Shown: piece after piece, positions 61,067 through 64,000 of the stretch
Numbering within the stretch: the stretch's first letter is position 1
Layout: every line of letters starts with the position of its first letter
Origin: Fibrobacterota bacterium
GTDB lineage: Bacteria; Fibrobacterota; Chitinivibrionia; Chitinivibrionales; Chitinispirillaceae
DNA length: 64,000 bases
Direction of reading: 5' to 3'
NCBI GenBank assembly: GCA_023412475.1
Contig: JAEYNR010000048.1
Location: 1-64,000 of the forward strand
Program-made: the position numbers and the translations under genes
Notes under the pieces: generated by a model
Seen by the model: the letters and a program-made list of their open reading frames with translations, nothing else
The model's database searches: none
What the model was told of the DNA's origin: nothing

Positions 61067-61816
61067 CTAAGGGAAAAATATCCAGATCACCTTTGTTATT
61101 AAAAAATCAGTGACCATAACCGTAACCGTAGACAGTACATAACTTTTAGTTGCAGCATTCTTTAGCCCCAGACTCCCCCCCTGGGACCTCATCCCTACAT
61201 GACAACTGATTGTGGCAATAAGATATCCGAACACAAACGGTTTACTTACCCCAAACACGGTATTTTTCAGGTCCATAATAGCACGAATAGAGCTCCAGTA
61301 AAGTTCCGGATCAGAATGATATTGAACGGTGGTGATAAGAAATCCTCCTATTATGGCTGCAAAATCCCCAATAAAAGTTAATGAAGGAAGCATGATCAGA
61401 GAGCTTAAAATCCGGGGTGTAACCAGTTTTTTTATGGGACTTACTCCAAAAGCCCTCAATGTATCAATTTGTTCTCTTTGAACCATTGCGGCAAGTTCAG
61501 CGCTTATCCCAGCGCCTACTCTTCCGGCAAATACTAACGCCAGAGTGATTGGGCTGATTTCGCGTATAACCGATACCCCGATTACTCTTCCTACTTCACT
61601 TTCCAGCCCCAGCCCTTCAAACTGGTTAAGCACTTGAATAGAAAGTGCCATCCCTACTACAAAGGTGGTGATTAATGCAATCACCAAAGTACCAGGACCT
61701 GCATGATTCATCTGCTCTACTATTTCTTTTGCATAAAACGGTTTACCAAATGCCCCTATTAACCCCCAGAAACATATTCTGTAATATTCCTTTAATGAGA
61801 GAAAAAACCGTTTCAT
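61067..61816 (-). CDS. mlaE: Phospholipid ABC transporter permease (MlaE-like)
   Basis: 249 residues with about five membrane helices. Family signature 'RVGAGISAELAAMVQREQIDTLRAFGVSP' (the coupling helix region, with the ELAAM-x-Q-x-EQIDTLR pattern) and 'KPFVFGYLIATISCHVG'. It forms the transmembrane part of the Mla transporter. First gene of the mlaE-mlaF-mlaD set. Confidence 0.95.
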   Translation of the reverse strand: MKRFFLSLKEYYRICFWGLIGAFGKPFYAKEIVEQMNHAGPGTLVIALITTFVVGMALSIQVLNQFEGLGLESEVGRVIGVSVIREISPITLALVFAGRVGAGISAELAAMVQREQIDTLRAFGVSPIKKLVTPRILSSLIMLPSLTFIGDFAAIIGGFLITTVQYHSDPELYWSSIRAIMDLKNTVFGVSKPFVFGYLIATISCHVGMRSQGGSLGLKNAATKSYVLSTVTVMVTDFLITKVIWIFFP

Positions 61817-61977
61817 CCCAAAACCCCAGCCCCCCCGACAAGATAATCCCGAATGCCTTCAGCAAAAAAAAGTTGCAACAACTAAACCACTTTTCAAGTT
61901 CCAACAAACAAAATTTTCAGGTCTGATTATTGCAGAAAGACAACAATCTAAATTTGAACTGCACAAAAGGAAAATCT

Positions 61978-63276
61978 ATGAATCAGCAAAAAGTTCCACC
62001 AGGATTAACCGATGCAACTATTTTTCCTCTTTTTGAGGCAATTTTTGGAAGAAGATCGCGCAGATTTTTTAGAGGAGCTCAAATCCCAGATGGTGTTTTT
62101 GCCTTTAAATCCAAACATGCCATGCTTCCACTTTCCGAACTTGAGAAAAATCTACTATTAGTTGCATGTGCCTCTAACACCAGTTGGCATCACATGATCT
62201 ACAGAGCCCAGCATTATGCACCATATCTTCCAAATTATCCAGCAAGTGCATCCGGACGCTCCTTTCCCAGCTCAGCCGGTTTTCATACCAGTATGACTTT
62301 TTTCACCGATGATAGCGGAGTATATGCACTAAACAACCGGGATGCAGAAAGCATCTCTGAACGACAAAAAAACGGAACTCTCGAACTCACAGATCTGATA
62401 GATAACATCAATAAAAAAACCATTAAAATCAGTAACCAACGACTCTCTTTACCCCCAGAAATCCCCTATGCCGAACCTCATAATACCTGGGTTGTTAATC
62501 ATCCGGGTACATTTCTAGTCATTCCGGTAGGTAATCTCTCTGAGCATCTGCTCTTAAACCTTTGCTATATGCTGCAAAATGGTAAGGTAATCTATGATGA
62601 TATTCATAAGCGCCCGATCCCCGGAATAGCACATTTCCACTCCATGGTAAACCCTGAGAATACCTGGCCGTTAACTTTCCTAGAGCAGTGGTCTCTCTGC
62701 GAATTAACCGCAGAACTATCAAGCAGTTGTTATGCTGGCACTCTGGCTTTACAGTCAATGGGACTTGGCGGTTGGATGTTTAACGGTCTGGATGCATTCA
62801 GTGTCCTTGGAGCAAGCGGGTCACCAGGTGTTGAGGGCCTGGGCTTTCGATATGATACTTCCAGTAATTGGCCCTACCCCAATATTACTGGTTTACCCGG
62901 TGTAATGGAAGGATACTGCCCTCCACATTACCATGATATGCGGGAAGCTGTCGAAGCTGTATGTGAACGTAAATTCGGCCCGGGAGGACCATTCCATAAG
63001 CAAACACCCGGTCCCTGGATAAATTCTTCCGAAGTACGCTCCTCTACACAAATCCATGATGAAAAGTTTCGCCAGTGTGTCAGTTTGCAGGCACAATACA
63101 TTTTCGACACATTCGGGAAATTTCCAGGCACTATTCCATCGATTTTCTGCTTTATCTACCTGCAGGCACATCATCTGGATCTTGATTTTTACGATTTTTA
63201 TTATAAAGATGGAGCATACCTGAAGTCACATGCAGAACATATCAGCAAATGGCACACTGACCGGCATGACTGTTAA
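61978..63276 (+). CDS. Nitroreductase-like protein, unknown substrate
   Basis: 432 residues from ATG 61978 (AAGGAAA about 5 bases upstream; the longer TTG frame from 61930 adds 16 unsupported residues). The opening 'FGRRSRRFFRGAQIPDG', 'KSKHAMLPLSELEKNLLLVA' and 'SAGFHTSMTFFTDDSGVYAL' resembles the N-terminus of nitroreductase-fold FMN proteins ('RRS.R.f...PL...L'). The remaining 300 residues are rich in aromatic residues, Gly and Pro ('GLGGWMFNGLDAF', 'PYPNITGLPGVMEGYCPPHYHD') and not recognised. No membrane segment or signal. It could be an FMN oxidoreductase or a family unrelated to that resemblance. Confidence 0.5.
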   Translation: MNQQKVPPGLTDATIFPLFEAIFGRRSRRFFRGAQIPDGVFAFKSKHAMLPLSELEKNLLLVACASNTSWHHMIYRAQHYAPYLPNYPASASGRSFPSSAGFHTSMTFFTDDSGVYALNNRDAESISERQKNGTLELTDLIDNINKKTIKISNQRLSLPPEIPYAEPHNTWVVNHPGTFLVIPVGNLSEHLLLNLCYMLQNGKVIYDDIHKRPIPGIAHFHSMVNPENTWPLTFLEQWSLCELTAELSSSCYAGTLALQSMGLGGWMFNGLDAFSVLGASGSPGVEGLGFRYDTSSNWPYPNITGLPGVMEGYCPPHYHDMREAVEAVCERKFGPGGPFHKQTPGPWINSSEVRSSTQIHDEKFRQCVSLQAQYIFDTFGKFPGTIPSIFCFIYLQAHHLDLDFYDFYYKDGAYLKSHAEHISKWHTDRHDC

Positions 63277-63632
63277 AGCTGTCTTTACACAGTCATTCAA
63301 AGAAACAACTAACTGAAGCTGCTCATTCCAAATCACAAAATCTTAAACTCTAAACAGCAATAAAAGTTGTTTCAGCATAGCTGAAGTCTATCGTGAGTTC
63401 TTTTTCCCATTTTCCGTTCCAGAAGATTTCAAATTTCGAATTTCGTGCTTATTTTTGATCAATGAGTTTTGGGATTTCGTAACTACCAGAAACAGATACA
63501 GTAGTCACAACCAGCTAAAATACGTTAAAGAAACCTCTATTCTTCTTTTTCTGCAGATCAAAACATATATTATTATAGAATAATTATATAAATCTATTTA
63601 ACCGCAAAAATACGTCGCAAAAGGAGTTACAT
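63277..63632. other. Intergenic region containing dispersed repeat copy 2
   Basis: 356 bases with no gene; a repeat copy at 63368-63450 and an A/T-rich stretch (63567-63600) with TATTATA and TAATTATA words that could serve as -10 elements for the gene at 63633. Confidence 0.5.
63368..63450 (+). repeat. Dispersed about 85-base repeat, copy 2
   Basis: GTTTCAGCATAGCTGAAGTC, then AGTTCTTTTTCCC and GAATTTCGTGCTT, aligning to 57593-57680 with one short gap and scattered substitutions. GCATAGCT and GAAGTC words are shared in order. Confidence 0.7.
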
Positions 63633-64000
63633 ATGATGAAGACGAATAGCGATGTCTTTATACGGAATACCCTGCTTGAGGGTTATGATTTTTTTATAAA
63701 AGATGAATTTAATAAAGAGTACCACTTCAAAATCGCCTCTTTCCCCACACCGACCGGCTTGATTTCTGAAGCAATAGAATCTACTGAGAATAATTCACCC
63801 GGTTATACTTTTAGCCAAATGTCCTCTTTTGATGCAGATGTCGAATATGCTGAACTCCTGCTTAAAGAAAAAATTAAAAAGGGAATCAATCAAAAATATC
63901 ACTCCAACGTTATCAACAAAAAACTAATTGAGAAAAAAAGTCTCTGTGGACGTATCGAATCTCATTACGGCGAGCTGGATACCAAATACCATAAGGCACT
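63633..64000 (+). CDS. Start of an unrecognised gene, cut by the window edge
   Basis: Open from ATG 63633 (AAGGAG 6 bases upstream) for 122 codons to the window end. The N-terminal peptide ('KTNSDVFIRNTLLEGYDFF') is charged and helical with many Lys and Glu, without signal or membrane segment. No family recognised. Most of the protein is beyond the window, so length and function are open. Confidence 0.6.
   Translation, partial: MMKTNSDVFIRNTLLEGYDFFIKDEFNKEYHFKIASFPTPTGLISEAIESTENNSPGYTFSQMSSFDADVEYAELLLKEKIKKGINQKYHSNVINKKLIEKKSLCGRIESHYGELDTKYHKA

Overview
The window looks like a chromosomal stretch of a Gram-negative, roughly 40% GC bacterium. Evidence for a two-membrane envelope is a CpoB/YbgF-type periplasmic lipoprotein, an MlaE-MlaF-MlaD lipid-transport operon, two predicted outer-membrane barrels and a secreted protein ending in a type IX secretion (Por) sorting domain. 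The sorting domain, the GlgE alpha-glucan route, many lipoproteins without recognisable relatives and repeat-rich intergenic DNA fit the FCB group. My best guess is a Fibrobacterota/Chitinispirillia-like organism, but this rests on family resemblance only. I see no rRNA, tRNA, prophage, intact insertion sequence or CRISPR array. Genes are dense and mostly in short operons.

Layout. 1-4600: the tail of a helix-turn-helix protein (possibly a REP-associated transposase), cpoB-like lipoprotein, small outer-membrane protein, SRPBCC protein and a cytoplasmic GH13 enzyme. 4870-11610: the most interesting block, a five-gene co-directional set: a small YLDPGTG membrane protein, a TagB/TagF-like glycerophosphotransferase, a membrane sulfatase-fold protein of the LtaS/YejM type, a YidC paralogue, and a nucleotidyltransferase fused to a PLP enzyme. 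Together they look like a pathway for a phosphodiester-linked (teichoic-acid-like) or phospho-amine-decorated envelope polymer in a Gram-negative cell. 11660-14540: outer-membrane protein, iron-sulfur flavoprotein, rhomboid protease, DsbA-like thioredoxin. 14546-16552: TudS/DUF523 and glyA, the latter behind a ZTP (pfl) riboswitch.

16657-25186 (minus strand) is a six-gene operon for an oligopeptide-type ABC transporter with a fused double ATPase, two permeases, a membrane-anchored solute-binding protein and two secreted or lipoprotein partners of unknown role. 25700-30712: malQ, a GT4 glycosyltransferase and a Ski2-like helicase. 30713-37192 carries repeat-rich intergenic DNA around a zinc-peptidase/sorting-domain protein, an SLC12-like transporter and an amidohydrolase. 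37193-40788: yajC, def, a SpoIID-domain protein and endonuclease Q. 40973-46232: unknown secreted protein plus a coupled mini-ORF, lipoprotein, tetR-fabF with a palindromic operator, and sodA. 46330-50202: gltA behind a promoter-terminator leader, Sua5/TsaC and an acyltransferase-3.

50211-57439 (minus strand) is a glgE - treS/maltokinase - treZ operon. With malQ and the GH13 enzyme at 3307 it gives the cell a trehalose/maltose-1-phosphate/alpha-glucan cycle; treY and glgB are not in the window. 57747-59452: a radical SAM protein followed by a stand-alone acyl carrier protein. 59666-61816: mlaEFD. 61978-64000: a nitroreductase-like protein and the start of an unrecognised gene.
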